A program made the position numbers and the translations under genes. A stretch of 64,000 bases of DNA, taken from Acidobacteriaceae bacterium UBA1307 (GTDB lineage: Bacteria > Acidobacteriota > Terriglobia > Terriglobales > Acidobacteriaceae). The notes beneath the pieces are model-generated. The model saw nothing but the letters and a program-made list of their open reading frames with translations, ran no database searches and was not told the origin of the DNA. The DNA is taken from contig DBTV01000029.1 of assembly GCA_002307235.1 (NCBI GenBank), forward strand, positions 41,833-105,832. Direction: 5' to 3'. Positions 48,808 to 58,278 of the stretch are shown here, in pieces (position 1 is the first letter of the stretch; each line of letters starts with the position of its first letter).

Positions 48808-50649
48808 ATGAGTACTGACGATCAGATTCTGCCGCAGACGCAGGAGATTCCATGCGCGGCACGGCGCATTGTGAACGACTTCAGCATCGTGATTGCCACG
48901 GTGAATGGTTCCGGCTCGCAGTCGGCCAACAGCATCCTGCTCAAGAGCATCTTCGAGATGGGTGTTCCGGTGGGTGGCAAGAATCTTTTTCCATCGAACA
49001 TCTCTGGCCTGCCGACCTGGTATCTGATTCGCGCCAGCAAGGACGGCTATCTGGCGCGCAAGCACACCAACGACATTCTGATCGCGATGAATCCGGAGAC
49101 GGCGCGCGAGGACGTGATGGCGCTGCCGGCCTGCGGCGTGGTGATCTGCGAACAGCATCTTGATCTGGCGCAGTATCGCGACGATCTGGTTTTTTATCCC
49201 GTGCCCTTCGACGAGATTACGACGGCGGTGTGCCCGGAGCCGAAGCTGCGCAAGCTGGTGCGCAACATGATCTACGTCGGCGTGGCGGCGGAGCTGCTTG
49301 AGATCGATCTGGAGACGGTCGAGCGGTGCGTGCGCCGGCACTTTGCAAAAAAGCAGAAGGTCTTCGAGCTGAACTTCAACGCGGTCAAGGCGGGCTACGA
49401 TTACGCCGTGGCGCACCTGAACAAGCGCGACCCCTATCACGTGGCGCCGATGCAAAAGACCGAAGGCATGATTGTGGTCGACGGCAACGCGGCCTGCGCG
49501 ATGGGCGCGGTTTTTGCGGGCGTAACGGTGGTGGCCTGGTATCCGATTACGCCATCGACCTCGGTGATTGAGGCGACCGGAAATCTGCTGAAAAAATTTC
49601 GTCTGTCGCCCGAGGGCAAGGCGACCTTTGCCGTGGTGCAGGCCGAGGATGAGTTGGCCGCGATTGGCATGGTGCTCGGCGCAGGATGGGCCGGTGCGCG
49701 CTCAATGACAGCGACCTCGGGACCGGGGCTCTCGTTGATGGCGGAGTTTGCCGGGCTCGGCTATTGGGCAGAGTTGCCGGGCGTGATCTTCGACGTGCAG
49801 CGCGTGGGGCCTTCGACGGGATTGCCGACGCGCACCGCGCAGCAGGACATTTTGGCCGCCGCGTTTTTGTCGCACGGCGATACGAAACATGTGTTGCTGC
49901 TGCCGGGCAGCGTGAAAGAGTGCTTCGAGTTTGGCTATGCGGCCTTTGATTTGGCCGAGCGGCTGCAGACGCCGGTTTTCGTGATGAGCGATCTCGACCT
50001 CGGCATGAATAACTGGCTTTCGGAGCCCTTCGCGTATCCGGAGAAAAAGTTTGATCGTGGCAAGGTGCTCTCGGCCGAGGAACTGGAAAAGCTCGGCGGC
50101 TTTGCGCGCTATCGCGATGTGGATGGCGATGGCGTGGGCTGGCGCACGTTGCCGGGGACCATGCATCCGAAGGCTGCGTATTTTACGCGCGGCACGGGCC
50201 ATAACGACGAGGCGAAGTACAGCGAAAAGCCCGCCGATTACATCGCGATGATGGACCGGCTTGTGCGCAAGTTCGATCAGGCGCGCGGGCTTGTTCCCGC
50301 GCCGGTCATCGAAAAAAACAGCGGCGCGAAGATCGGCCTGATTGCCTACGGAACAACGGATTTTGCGTTGCGCGAAGGCCTTGATCAGTTGGAGAAAAAA
50401 ATCGGCTGGCGCGCGGATTATCTGCGTCTGCGCGCCTATCCATTTGCGCCGCAGGTGGCGGAGTTTGTGGCCGCGCATGAGCGCGTGTACGTGGTCGAGC
50501 AGAACCGCGATGCGCAGATGGCGAGTTTGCTCAAGCTCGATCTGCCCGTTGAGCAGACGGTGAAGCTGCGCAGCATTCTTTCGTATACCGGCTGGCCTTT
50601 GGACGCGGTGACGATCACCGAGGCGTTGCGCGCGCAGGAGGGATTCTAA
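48808..50649 (+). CDS. korA: 2-oxoacid:ferredoxin oxidoreductase, fused gamma-alpha subunit
   Basis: Part of a CoA-dependent 2-oxoacid oxidoreductase, most likely 2-oxoglutarate:ferredoxin (KorAB type). Residues about 20-200 form the gamma domain (VNGSGSQSANSILLKSIFEMG), and about 215-613 the alpha domain (IVVDGNAACAMGAVFAGVTVVAWYPITPST split over the N-terminal pyrimidine-type fold; ATSGPGLSLMAEFAGLGYWAELPGV). Length 613 fits the fused form. The beta subunit begins one base after the stop, a tight operon. Substrate (2-oxoglutarate, pyruvate or branched 2-oxoacid) cannot be settled by eye. Confidence 0.88.
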   Translation: MSTDDQILPQTQEIPCAARRIVNDFSIVIATVNGSGSQSANSILLKSIFEMGVPVGGKNLFPSNISGLPTWYLIRASKDGYLARKHTNDILIAMNPETAREDVMALPACGVVICEQHLDLAQYRDDLVFYPVPFDEITTAVCPEPKLRKLVRNMIYVGVAAELLEIDLETVERCVRRHFAKKQKVFELNFNAVKAGYDYAVAHLNKRDPYHVAPMQKTEGMIVVDGNAACAMGAVFAGVTVVAWYPITPSTSVIEATGNLLKKFRLSPEGKATFAVVQAEDELAAIGMVLGAGWAGARSMTATSGPGLSLMAEFAGLGYWAELPGVIFDVQRVGPSTGLPTRTAQQDILAAAFLSHGDTKHVLLLPGSVKECFEFGYAAFDLAERLQTPVFVMSDLDLGMNNWLSEPFAYPEKKFDRGKVLSAEELEKLGGFARYRDVDGDGVGWRTLPGTMHPKAAYFTRGTGHNDEAKYSEKPADYIAMMDRLVRKFDQARGLVPAPVIEKNSGAKIGLIAYGTTDFALREGLDQLEKKIGWRADYLRLRAYPFAPQVAEFVAAHERVYVVEQNRDAQMASLLKLDLPVEQTVKLRSILSYTGWPLDAVTITEALRAQEGF

Positions 50650-50650
50650 G

Positions 50651-51682
50651 ATGCCGAACAATCATCAGGAGCCGAATCACATCGGCCTTCCCATCCTTGA
50701 CTATCGCGGCGCGAAGACGACGCTGTGCCCGGGATGCGGCCACAACGCCATCTCTGAGCGCATTATCGATGCCATGTTCGAGATGGGTGTTGAGCCGGAG
50801 CGCGTCATCAAGATGAGTGGCATCGGCTGCTCGTCGAAGAGCCCTGCCTACTTTATGGCGCGCGCGCACAGCTTCAACAGCGTGCATGGACGCATGCCGG
50901 CGGTAGCCTCGGGCGCGGCGCTCGCCAATAGCACGATGAAGGTGCTGGGTGTTTCAGGCGATGGCGACACGGCTTCGATCGGCATGGGGCAGTTCGTGCA
51001 TCTGCTGCGGCGCAATCTGCCGATGATCTACATCATCGAAGACAACGGCGTGTATGGATTGACGAAGGGGCAGTTCTCGGCGACGGCCGATATTGGATCG
51101 AAGCTGAAGACCGGCGTCATCAATGAGCTGCCGGCGATCGATACCTGCGCGTTGGCGATTCAACTCGGCGCGACCTTTGTGGGCCGCTCGTTTTCTGGCG
51201 ACAAGAAGCAACTGCTGGCGATGCTGAAGGCGGCGATTGCGCATCGCGGCACGGTGGTGCTCGACGTGTTGAGCCCGTGCGTGACCTTCAACGATCACGA
51301 GGGGTCGACGAAGAGTTACAAATTTTTGCAGGAGAATGACGAGCCGATCAACGAGATCGATTTTGTGGCGAGCTTTGACGAGATCGAGGTCGACTATGAT
51401 TCGGGCGAGGTCTACGACGTCGAGATGCACGACGGATCGAATCTGCACCTGCGCAAGCTTCTGGAGGATTACGATCCGACCGACAAGGCCAACGCGGTGC
51501 GCACGCTGATGGAAGCGGTGGAGAAGGATGAGGTGCTAACCGGCATCTTTTATATCAACACCGAAAAGCCGACCTTCATTGAGCAGTTGAACCTGATCGA
51601 CGAGCCACTGGCAACCTTGCCGGAGTCGGTCACAAAGCCTTCGCGTGAGACGCTGGAAAGCCTGATGGCGAACCTGCGCTAA
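50651..51682 (+). CDS. korB: 2-oxoacid:ferredoxin oxidoreductase, beta subunit
   Basis: Thiamine-diphosphate subunit of the preceding enzyme. CPGCGHNAISE near the N-terminus is the start of the beta family and supplies Cys for the 4Fe-4S cluster with GIGCSSK. The TPP-binding GDGDTASIGM...EDNGVYGLTKGQFS fold element is complete. Length 343 is typical. Electrons pass to ferredoxin; no ferredoxin gene is adjacent. Confidence 0.9.
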   Translation: MPNNHQEPNHIGLPILDYRGAKTTLCPGCGHNAISERIIDAMFEMGVEPERVIKMSGIGCSSKSPAYFMARAHSFNSVHGRMPAVASGAALANSTMKVLGVSGDGDTASIGMGQFVHLLRRNLPMIYIIEDNGVYGLTKGQFSATADIGSKLKTGVINELPAIDTCALAIQLGATFVGRSFSGDKKQLLAMLKAAIAHRGTVVLDVLSPCVTFNDHEGSTKSYKFLQENDEPINEIDFVASFDEIEVDYDSGEVYDVEMHDGSNLHLRKLLEDYDPTDKANAVRTLMEAVEKDEVLTGIFYINTEKPTFIEQLNLIDEPLATLPESVTKPSRETLESLMANLR

Positions 51683-51693
51683 TTTTTTTGAAG

Positions 51694-51726
51694 GCAGAAA
51701 GCCCCGCGCCATGCGGGGCTTTCTGC
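51694..51726 (+). terminator. Terminator after korB
   Basis: A 14-base perfect stem (GCAGAAAGCCCCGC with its complement) and a five-base loop, 12 bases past korB. It can also act for the convergent addA-type gene about 100 bases away. Confidence 0.8.
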
Positions 51727-51827
51727 GTCATTGCAGTAAAGGCAAAACTGGATGTCGAGGGTCTTTTTCCTCAAGAAAAAGACCCCTTGCATGAACCGCA
51801 ACACTGCACGAGTATTGGAAAAATGCT

Positions 51828-54800
51828 TTAAATCTTCCACCAATCGAGCGCGGCCAGGCGCGGATAGTAGAGCGCGGCGCGCACCTCGATTTTTGCACCC
51901 TTCAAATTGCGCAGGACCTTTGCATAGAGTTCGACCTGCGCGGCGAAGAGCTTGCGCAGCGCGGGCAGAGCTTCAGTGGAGTCATACTCGTCGGCGTGCG
52001 CGGTCTTGAAGTCGACGATCCACCAGCAGTGGCCGACTTCCTCACCGGGTTCGGCTCCGGCGCGAAAGACGCGATCCATCTGCACGGTACGGACTTCTCC
52101 TTCGACGATGCCCGTCCAGCGCACCTCGCTGGCGGCATCGGGTCGCGGAGAAAGAATCCACTGCGCGATGGCATCGTGGCTGGCCGCGAGCGCGAGCTGC
52201 ATCGCTTCCTCTGCGATTCTGATGGCGGCGGATGGTTCAAGGCCCGCGGCGCGCACCTGTGCGATGATGCGGGGCGCGCATGCGGCCAGTGCTGCGCGCG
52301 CCGCATCCCACGTCAGGGTGCAACGCAGAAGCGCAAGCTCTTCGAGAAGGCCATGGGTCGCCGTGCCCAGCGCACGCGAGTTGATGCCGCCCTCGTGCCG
52401 TGCATAGAGCGCGTCGGCCCCGGTACCGAAGAGACCTTGCTCTGCGCTGTAATGCGCGGGCATCTGAAGAGGAAAATCAGAAGGAAGTCGACGCAGCATG
52501 GTGGGCGCGTGTTGCTCGGGATCGGCCTGTGCGGCCAGCTCGACCAACTCTTCGGATTCGTCGCGCGAGAACTCCTGCTGCTGCGCCCATGCAGAAAAAC
52601 GAGCGCGCACCTGCTGTTCAAGTGCGGGCCATGCGGTGGCGAGCAGAGAGTTTTTTGGCTCGACGAGAATGCGTTCTCCCTGCTTGTTTTCCGTGTAGGC
52701 GGGCCGCGCAAAAAAATGTAGCTCTTCGCGGGCGCGCGTGGCGGCGACATAGAGCAGCCTGCGCATTTCCTGCGTTTCGCGGGCGCGGCGAACACCATCG
52801 ACCCAGGCCTTGGCGCTGCCGCGCTCGGCACCTTTTACCTGCAGCGGAGCGATGAGAAATTCCGTGAGAGCGCCGGCCTCGTCCGGCTCGGCGAGTCCGC
52901 GTTCAAGCCAGGAAAGCAGCGCCGGATCGGTGCGGCCAGAGCTGGCCTGCAACTCCGGAACGATGACGATTTCAAACTCGAGTCCCTTCGATTTGTGCAT
53001 GGTCATCAACTGCACGCCGCAGTCTTCGCTCACGGTGGGGTCGGGCTCGGCGGTGAGGTCTTCAAGCGCCGCATCGAGTGCGGGGCCAAGCAGATCGCGC
53101 TCGCCCTCGGGCAGACGGTCAAGGCATCGCCACAACAGATCGAGATTGGCGCGCCCGGTGGCATCGACGCAGTGCGCGCCGCCAAGCGTGAGCCAAAGCT
53201 CCTCAAGCCAACTGCCGAGCGCGGCCGTGGGCTGCGCAAAACGCAGCACGGCGAGCGCGGCGAAGGCATCGAGAAGGCGCTTGGTGGAGCGTTGCCCCTC
53301 AGCGGAGAGCAGGGAAAACCGTTCGCGCAGAAGCTCGGGAATCGAGCGGCGCAGTGTGGCCTTGTCGTCTCCGCTGGTGAGCGCGTGCAGGTCGGCGAGC
53401 GCAAGCGCACACCAGGGCGCGCGCAGCACGCTGAGCCAGGCAATGCGGTCCTGCGGATTGAGCACGGCGCGCGCCAGTGACAGCGCGTCGAGAACCTCGG
53501 GGCGATCTTTGAGCGCTTCAAGATCAAGCGCGCGGAAGGGAATCTGCGCCTGCCGCAGCTTTTCGGCAATGGGCAACAACGCTTTGCGTGAGCGGCCCAG
53601 CACGGCCACGCGATATTTTTTTGTTTCGTTGGAGTGACTCTGGTTCTGCGCCTGTGTTTGCTCGATGGCAGGTTGATGCGCCTTGATCAGCGAGATGATT
53701 TCATCGATCTGTGCCGCGCTGGTTTCTGTGCGCTCGGCAAGCGCGTGTGCGCGCTGCGCCTCTTCTGTCGCGCGGCCACGCGGCACCGTCGGCACAAAGC
53801 CGAGATGCAATTGCAGTCGAGGTTGCGCCTCGTCGGCTGCTTCGCGCGCGGGCATGGCCGCAGTGAAGCGAATGCCGCTGCCATCGTCTCTTGCAAAGAC
53901 GCTGGCGAAGATGGTGTTGATCTCATCGACGAGTGCGGGCGCGGTGCGGAAGTTCGCCCTCAGTTGCGCGAAGTCGAAGCGCAGCGGCTCGGCGTCGGGC
54001 AATTCGAGACCGAGTTCGCGCACACGCGCAAAGAGTTCGGCCTCGGCGTCACGAAAAAAGTAGATCGACTGCATGGGATCGCCGACGACGAAGCAGGTGC
54101 GTTCCTGTTGGTCGGGCCATGCGGCAATGAGCCGCGAGAGCAGTTCGTGCTGGCGGCGGCTGGTGTCTTGAAACTCATCGACAAGCAGGTGATGAATGCC
54201 GTCGGCAAAGGCGAGCGTGGCCTCGCTTGGAATGCCGTCCTCGCCCTTGAGCACGTTGAGCGAGGTCTGCGAGATTTCGGTGAAGTCGGTTGCGCCGACC
54301 TCGGCAAAGACGATGCGCAACTCGGCGGCCGCGCGCGTGAGCAGAAGAAATGCGGCGCGCACGATGCGCCACTCTTCTTCGCTGTAGCGGACGGGCGGCA
54401 ATGTACGCAGGAACGAAAGTGCGCTGTCGAGTTGCGGAATGGCCGCGGCCTGCTTGATCAGATCGGCCAGCCGCTGCTTTTCGCGCTTGCGGTCGGCAGG
54501 GAAGCCGAGGTTCTTGTCGATGCGCGCGCGAAAGGCTCCTGTCGCGGTCAGCAACAGGTTGGCCAGCGCGCGATAGGCCTCGAGCGCGGTTTCGAGTTCG
54601 GCGGTTTCTTCGTAGGGCGGCAGAGGGAACTCGGCCAGCTCCGCGAGCGACTGATGCTGTTCCCCATGCTCTTGCGTACAGGCGAAGCGGGCTAACTCGA
54701 TGGCCTCTTCGCAGAGATCTTCGGTGAGCAGGTCGCCGACATCGATCAGCGCCGTCTCGGCTGCCTGCGCGAAGGGCCGCTCGAGTTGCGCGCGCAGAGC

Positions 54801-55457
54801 CTGTTCATCGAGCGTGCGGTCAAAAAGGAACTCGTGCATCCAGCGGTCGCGCTGCCTCAGCATTTTTGCGAGCAGTTCTTCAAGCTCAGCCCAGTTGTTG
54901 TCGCGCCACAGCAGCAAATCTTCGATGGATGCACGCAGCGCATCCGGTGCCTGATCGATGGTCTCAAGCGTGCGGCGCGCGGCGCGGCGATAGAGCTCGG
55001 TGGGTTGGTCGGCAATCTCGAGCCCGCCGCCGAGGCCGGTGACGAGCGGCTGTTGCAGCGCCAGTTCGCGGCAGAAGGCGTCAATCGTGGTGATGCGCAA
55101 CTGACCCGGCAGGTCGAGCAGTTGCCAGCCGAGTTGTTGCGAACGGTTGAGTGCGCGGTGCGCCAATGCCTGCATGGAGAAGGCATCGTCGCCGGGCGCA
55201 GTCTCGCGTGTCTCTGTGGCCTTTTCGAGTTGCGCCAGAATGCGATGACGCATCTCGGCTGCTGCCGCGCGGGTAAAGGTGATGGCGACGATTTCGCCGG
55301 GCGCGTTGACCTGTGCGAGCAGCGCGAGAAAACGGCGCGTGAGCAGATCGGTTTTGCCCGAGCCGGCCGGCGCTTGCACCAGAACCGAATGTGCGGGATC
55401 GAGTCCGCGCAGGCGTTCGTGTTGATCGGGCGGCAGAGGGCGGTTCATCTCAGGCAT
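51828..55457 (-). CDS. addA: AddA-type UvrD-family helicase/nuclease
   Basis: Helicase-nuclease subunit for processing double-strand breaks before RecA loading. Superfamily 1 motifs include Walker A QAPAGSGKTDLL, ITFTRAAAAEM, Walker B VDEFQDTSRRQ, and TMHKSKGLEFEIVIVPE. The C-terminal PD-(D/E)XK nuclease has WWIVDFKTAHAD. About 1,209 residues. The start is taken at ATG 55457, 6 bases after GAGGAAG, overlapping the end of the upstream gene; ATGs at 55463 and 55448 are alternatives. Transcribed with the AddB-like gene. Confidence 0.87.
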   Translation of the reverse strand: MPEMNRPLPPDQHERLRGLDPAHSVLVQAPAGSGKTDLLTRRFLALLAQVNAPGEIVAITFTRAAAAEMRHRILAQLEKATETRETAPGDDAFSMQALAHRALNRSQQLGWQLLDLPGQLRITTIDAFCRELALQQPLVTGLGGGLEIADQPTELYRRAARRTLETIDQAPDALRASIEDLLLWRDNNWAELEELLAKMLRQRDRWMHEFLFDRTLDEQALRAQLERPFAQAAETALIDVGDLLTEDLCEEAIELARFACTQEHGEQHQSLAELAEFPLPPYEETAELETALEAYRALANLLLTATGAFRARIDKNLGFPADRKREKQRLADLIKQAAAIPQLDSALSFLRTLPPVRYSEEEWRIVRAAFLLLTRAAAELRIVFAEVGATDFTEISQTSLNVLKGEDGIPSEATLAFADGIHHLLVDEFQDTSRRQHELLSRLIAAWPDQQERTCFVVGDPMQSIYFFRDAEAELFARVRELGLELPDAEPLRFDFAQLRANFRTAPALVDEINTIFASVFARDDGSGIRFTAAMPAREAADEAQPRLQLHLGFVPTVPRGRATEEAQRAHALAERTETSAAQIDEIISLIKAHQPAIEQTQAQNQSHSNETKKYRVAVLGRSRKALLPIAEKLRQAQIPFRALDLEALKDRPEVLDALSLARAVLNPQDRIAWLSVLRAPWCALALADLHALTSGDDKATLRRSIPELLRERFSLLSAEGQRSTKRLLDAFAALAVLRFAQPTAALGSWLEELWLTLGGAHCVDATGRANLDLLWRCLDRLPEGERDLLGPALDAALEDLTAEPDPTVSEDCGVQLMTMHKSKGLEFEIVIVPELQASSGRTDPALLSWLERGLAEPDEAGALTEFLIAPLQVKGAERGSAKAWVDGVRRARETQEMRRLLYVAATRAREELHFFARPAYTENKQGERILVEPKNSLLATAWPALEQQVRARFSAWAQQQEFSRDESEELVELAAQADPEQHAPTMLRRLPSDFPLQMPAHYSAEQGLFGTGADALYARHEGGINSRALGTATHGLLEELALLRCTLTWDAARAALAACAPRIIAQVRAAGLEPSAAIRIAEEAMQLALAASHDAIAQWILSPRPDAASEVRWTGIVEGEVRTVQMDRVFRAGAEPGEEVGHCWWIVDFKTAHADEYDSTEALPALRKLFAAQVELYAKVLRNLKGAKIEVRAALYYPRLAALDWWKI

Positions 55458-58116
55458 CGGCATCTTCCTCTGCGTCTTCTTCCTGTGCATCGGGCGCGTG
55501 GTTTTCGTGGATGCGGCACAGCGCCGCGAGTTCGCAATAGGTGCAGGTCTTTGGCGCCTCGCGCGGGTCAACCTCGGCGCGGCCTGCGAGAAAATCGCGC
55601 GCCAGTTGCGTCAGTGCCTCGCGCCAGTCAAACAGTAGCTCGACAGTGAATGGAATCTTGACGAGAGCCTGCGCGGCACCGAGGGTGGGCAGCAGTGTTT
55701 CTCGGGCGTTGCCCACGCGGCCTGCAAACTCGCAACGGCCTGCGCGCACCTTGGCGAAGACCAGCCCGCCCAGCGCATCGTCGGGTGCGAGGCCGAAACC
55801 GGCATAAAGCGGAAGCTGCGCGTCCTCGGGGCGCGGCAACTCCCAGGACTTCGGAGAGACGTCGCCCGATTTGTAATCGACCACGAGCAGCGATCCGTCA
55901 TTGAGCCGGTCGATGCGGTCCAGTCGCAGATCGAGCGCAAGCGTGTCGATGTGTGGTGTCGATTTCAGCTCGGTAGCTTCGACAACAAAGTCGATGCGCG
56001 TGGCCTCGAAGTCGAGCCACTCGGTGACGAGGCGCGTCAGGCGCACCTGTTCGAGTTCGAGATAGCGCCGTGGCATCTGGTGCGCCGCTGGTGGCAGATG
56101 CGCGGCAAAGACGCGTTCCACCTGCTGCGCGACGAAGGCCTGCCGGTCGTCGAGGCGCAGCAATTCCTGTTGTGTGCGCAAGCCGTGTGGTGGCCCGCTC
56201 CAGACGGCATGCAGAACTGCGTGCAGCAAGGTGCCGCGCTGCGCGGCCGAAAGGCCTGCCTCGGCCGGTTGCCAGCCCTGTGCACCGAGCCGCGCCGTGG
56301 CAAAGGCCTTGAAGGGGCAGAGCGACTGATACGTGAGCACGTTTGATCCACCGGCCGTGTTCTGCGGCGGAAAGGGAATCTGCGCATGGTCCTCGAAGAA
56401 CTCCGTTGCGGGCGCGGCGATTGGTTCGGTGCGCAAGGCTGCGGGCAGCGGATGGGGCGCGCCGACATACTGCGCGATGAGCCGCGAAGGACGCGCCTCA
56501 ACGCCGTCCTTTTGCCGCGCGTAGCTGATGCAGATGGAGGGCGAGGCGGCCAGCAGGCGGCGCGTGATGGCGTCGCCCAGTTTCCAGTCGAGTTGCGGCA
56601 GAGCATGCGGCATCTCTGCATCGCGTGCCACGCCGACGGGCAGCAGCGGATGCAGTGGTGCCGTGGCGGGCCAGCCCTCTTCGCTTGCGCCGAGGAACCA
56701 GATGCCGTCGGCGGTGAGGCCTGCGGTTTCGGTGGGTCCGGCGATGAGAATCGGCGCGTTGTCAGACTCGGCGGCAAACAGAGTTTCATGCAGAACGCTG
56801 CCCAGCCTGCTCTGATAGCTCGACCAATCGAGTCGTTTGCCGTCGAAGCCGAGAGAGGCCGCTGCGTCGAGCGCCTGCAGCAGCGCGCGATGATTTTGAA
56901 ACTCGGAGCTTGAGAGCTTGCGCGTGCCGGGCCAACCGGCGGCGACCAACAGGCGCGGCACCAACTCTGACCAGGCCATCGGCGAACGCGTGCCGCGACC
57001 GTATTCTTCAAGCAGTGTGCGCGCGGCAAAGATCCGCTCGTACCACTCCGCGAGCAGATCCGCATCGTGGCCGTCGCGGGCAAAGTCGTCGAGTGTCCAG
57101 CGCGCGCGTTCGCTGCCGCTTTTGCGCAGACGGCGCATGGCGCGGGCCAGCGCATCGGTCTCGGTGGGGTCGGCGGCGGTGTGCCCGGTTGAGATCAGCC
57201 AATCGAGTTCGTGTTCGGCGATGGGTTGCCGCAGCCAGCGCAGCAGCAGCAATGCACTGCGCGCCATGGTGGTTTGCGCCAGCGGCACGCCGAGCGAAAA
57301 CTCGAAGCGAGGGCCGCAGTGGCGCAGAAAGCTGCGTTCGATCAGGCCGCGCTGGTGCACCAGATTCTGCGCGACGACAAGCAGTCGCGCTTCAGGATCA
57401 GCCTCAAGCCGGGCGCGGCACCAGCGCGCGCAGGCCGCTCTTTCGGCCGCCTCATCCTCAACCTCGTAGGAGTGAATCTCTTCGGCGCGCTCGCCTGGCT
57501 TGTCCTGCTGCCACTCGCCCCATGCCTCCAGCAGTCGCCGCTGCACGGGCTGAATGCGATCGAAGCCAACCAGCAACAGAGGCGGTCGCGCTTCATCGGG
57601 CTCTGCTTCAAGCAGGCGGAGCAGCTCAAGCGGCAGCCGCGCGCTGCTCAAAATCTGCGCCTCGGCGCAGTGCTGGTCAAAGTCCGCGAGCCAGCGGCTG
57701 AAGCTGGCCTGATCCGACTGCCAGCCGATGCGTGCGCGCGGATCGAACTGCTCGGGCGCATAGGCGGCAAGCAGGGCGTGCGCTTCCATGGCCAGCTTGC
57801 CCATGCGCGCGCGCGGTCCCTCGAGCGCCATCTGCGGCTCGTTGGCGACCAGCGTGGCCCACAGCGCTTCTTCCTGCAAGGGCGTGAGCACGAGCCGGCC
57901 GTCGCGCGAACGCTGCTGCCAGCTTTGCCGCAGAAAGAGCTGCCAGGGAAGAATCCTCGGCGTGGCCCAGGCCGTTTCACCTTGCGCCTGATGCGCGCGG
58001 TGCGCCTTGGTCAGCAGTGCGCGCGCGGCGCGTTCGCTGGCGGCCAGCACGACTCCGTCGGCTGCCAGCCACGCTTCAATGCTGGCCATCAGCTCAAGTG
58101 CGGCAAAATCTCCCAT
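55450..58116 (-). CDS. addB: AddB-type PD-(D/E)XK nuclease
   Basis: Partner nuclease of the AddAB-like complex, 888 residues. It has a degenerate helicase-like fold: GVVLAASERAARALL replaces a normal Walker A, so ATPase activity is doubtful. The C-terminal nuclease (LLVVDYKSGD) lies beside an iron-sulfur site: an upstream Cys in YQSLCPFKAFA and C-TY-C-ELAAL-C near the end, the 4Fe-4S staple known from AddB/Dna2. A very acidic tail ends the protein. The ATG at 58116 matches the first folded helix. It overlaps the addA start by 8 bases. Confidence 0.84.
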   Translation of the reverse strand: MGDFAALELMASIEAWLAADGVVLAASERAARALLTKAHRAHQAQGETAWATPRILPWQLFLRQSWQQRSRDGRLVLTPLQEEALWATLVANEPQMALEGPRARMGKLAMEAHALLAAYAPEQFDPRARIGWQSDQASFSRWLADFDQHCAEAQILSSARLPLELLRLLEAEPDEARPPLLLVGFDRIQPVQRRLLEAWGEWQQDKPGERAEEIHSYEVEDEAAERAACARWCRARLEADPEARLLVVAQNLVHQRGLIERSFLRHCGPRFEFSLGVPLAQTTMARSALLLLRWLRQPIAEHELDWLISTGHTAADPTETDALARAMRRLRKSGSERARWTLDDFARDGHDADLLAEWYERIFAARTLLEEYGRGTRSPMAWSELVPRLLVAAGWPGTRKLSSSEFQNHRALLQALDAAASLGFDGKRLDWSSYQSRLGSVLHETLFAAESDNAPILIAGPTETAGLTADGIWFLGASEEGWPATAPLHPLLPVGVARDAEMPHALPQLDWKLGDAITRRLLAASPSICISYARQKDGVEARPSRLIAQYVGAPHPLPAALRTEPIAAPATEFFEDHAQIPFPPQNTAGGSNVLTYQSLCPFKAFATARLGAQGWQPAEAGLSAAQRGTLLHAVLHAVWSGPPHGLRTQQELLRLDDRQAFVAQQVERVFAAHLPPAAHQMPRRYLELEQVRLTRLVTEWLDFEATRIDFVVEATELKSTPHIDTLALDLRLDRIDRLNDGSLLVVDYKSGDVSPKSWELPRPEDAQLPLYAGFGLAPDDALGGLVFAKVRAGRCEFAGRVGNARETLLPTLGAAQALVKIPFTVELLFDWREALTQLARDFLAGRAEVDPREAPKTCTYCELAALCRIHENHAPDAQEEDAEEDADA

Positions 58117-58188
58117 AACTGGTTTATACGCTGGCCGGTGCGCCACATGCCAGAGCCGTGCGGCGGCAAACTAAATTGCATCTTCCTG

Positions 58189-58208
58189 TGGTCTGACCAG
58201 TCTATAAT
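58189..58208 (+). promoter_or_regulatory. GntR/FadR-type operator and -10 box before the sugar kinase
   Basis: TGGTCTGACCA (58189-58199) is a perfect palindrome matching the TNGTNNNACNA pattern of FadR-subfamily GntR regulators, and TATAAT follows at 58203-58208, about 70 bases before the kinase start. Binding would block the promoter. Confidence 0.5.
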
Positions 58209-58278
58209 GTTGCGCGTGTTCGCTTCCTTGTCCTCGATCGCCTGAACGAACACCGTCATAATTTAGGAGGAGAATGGC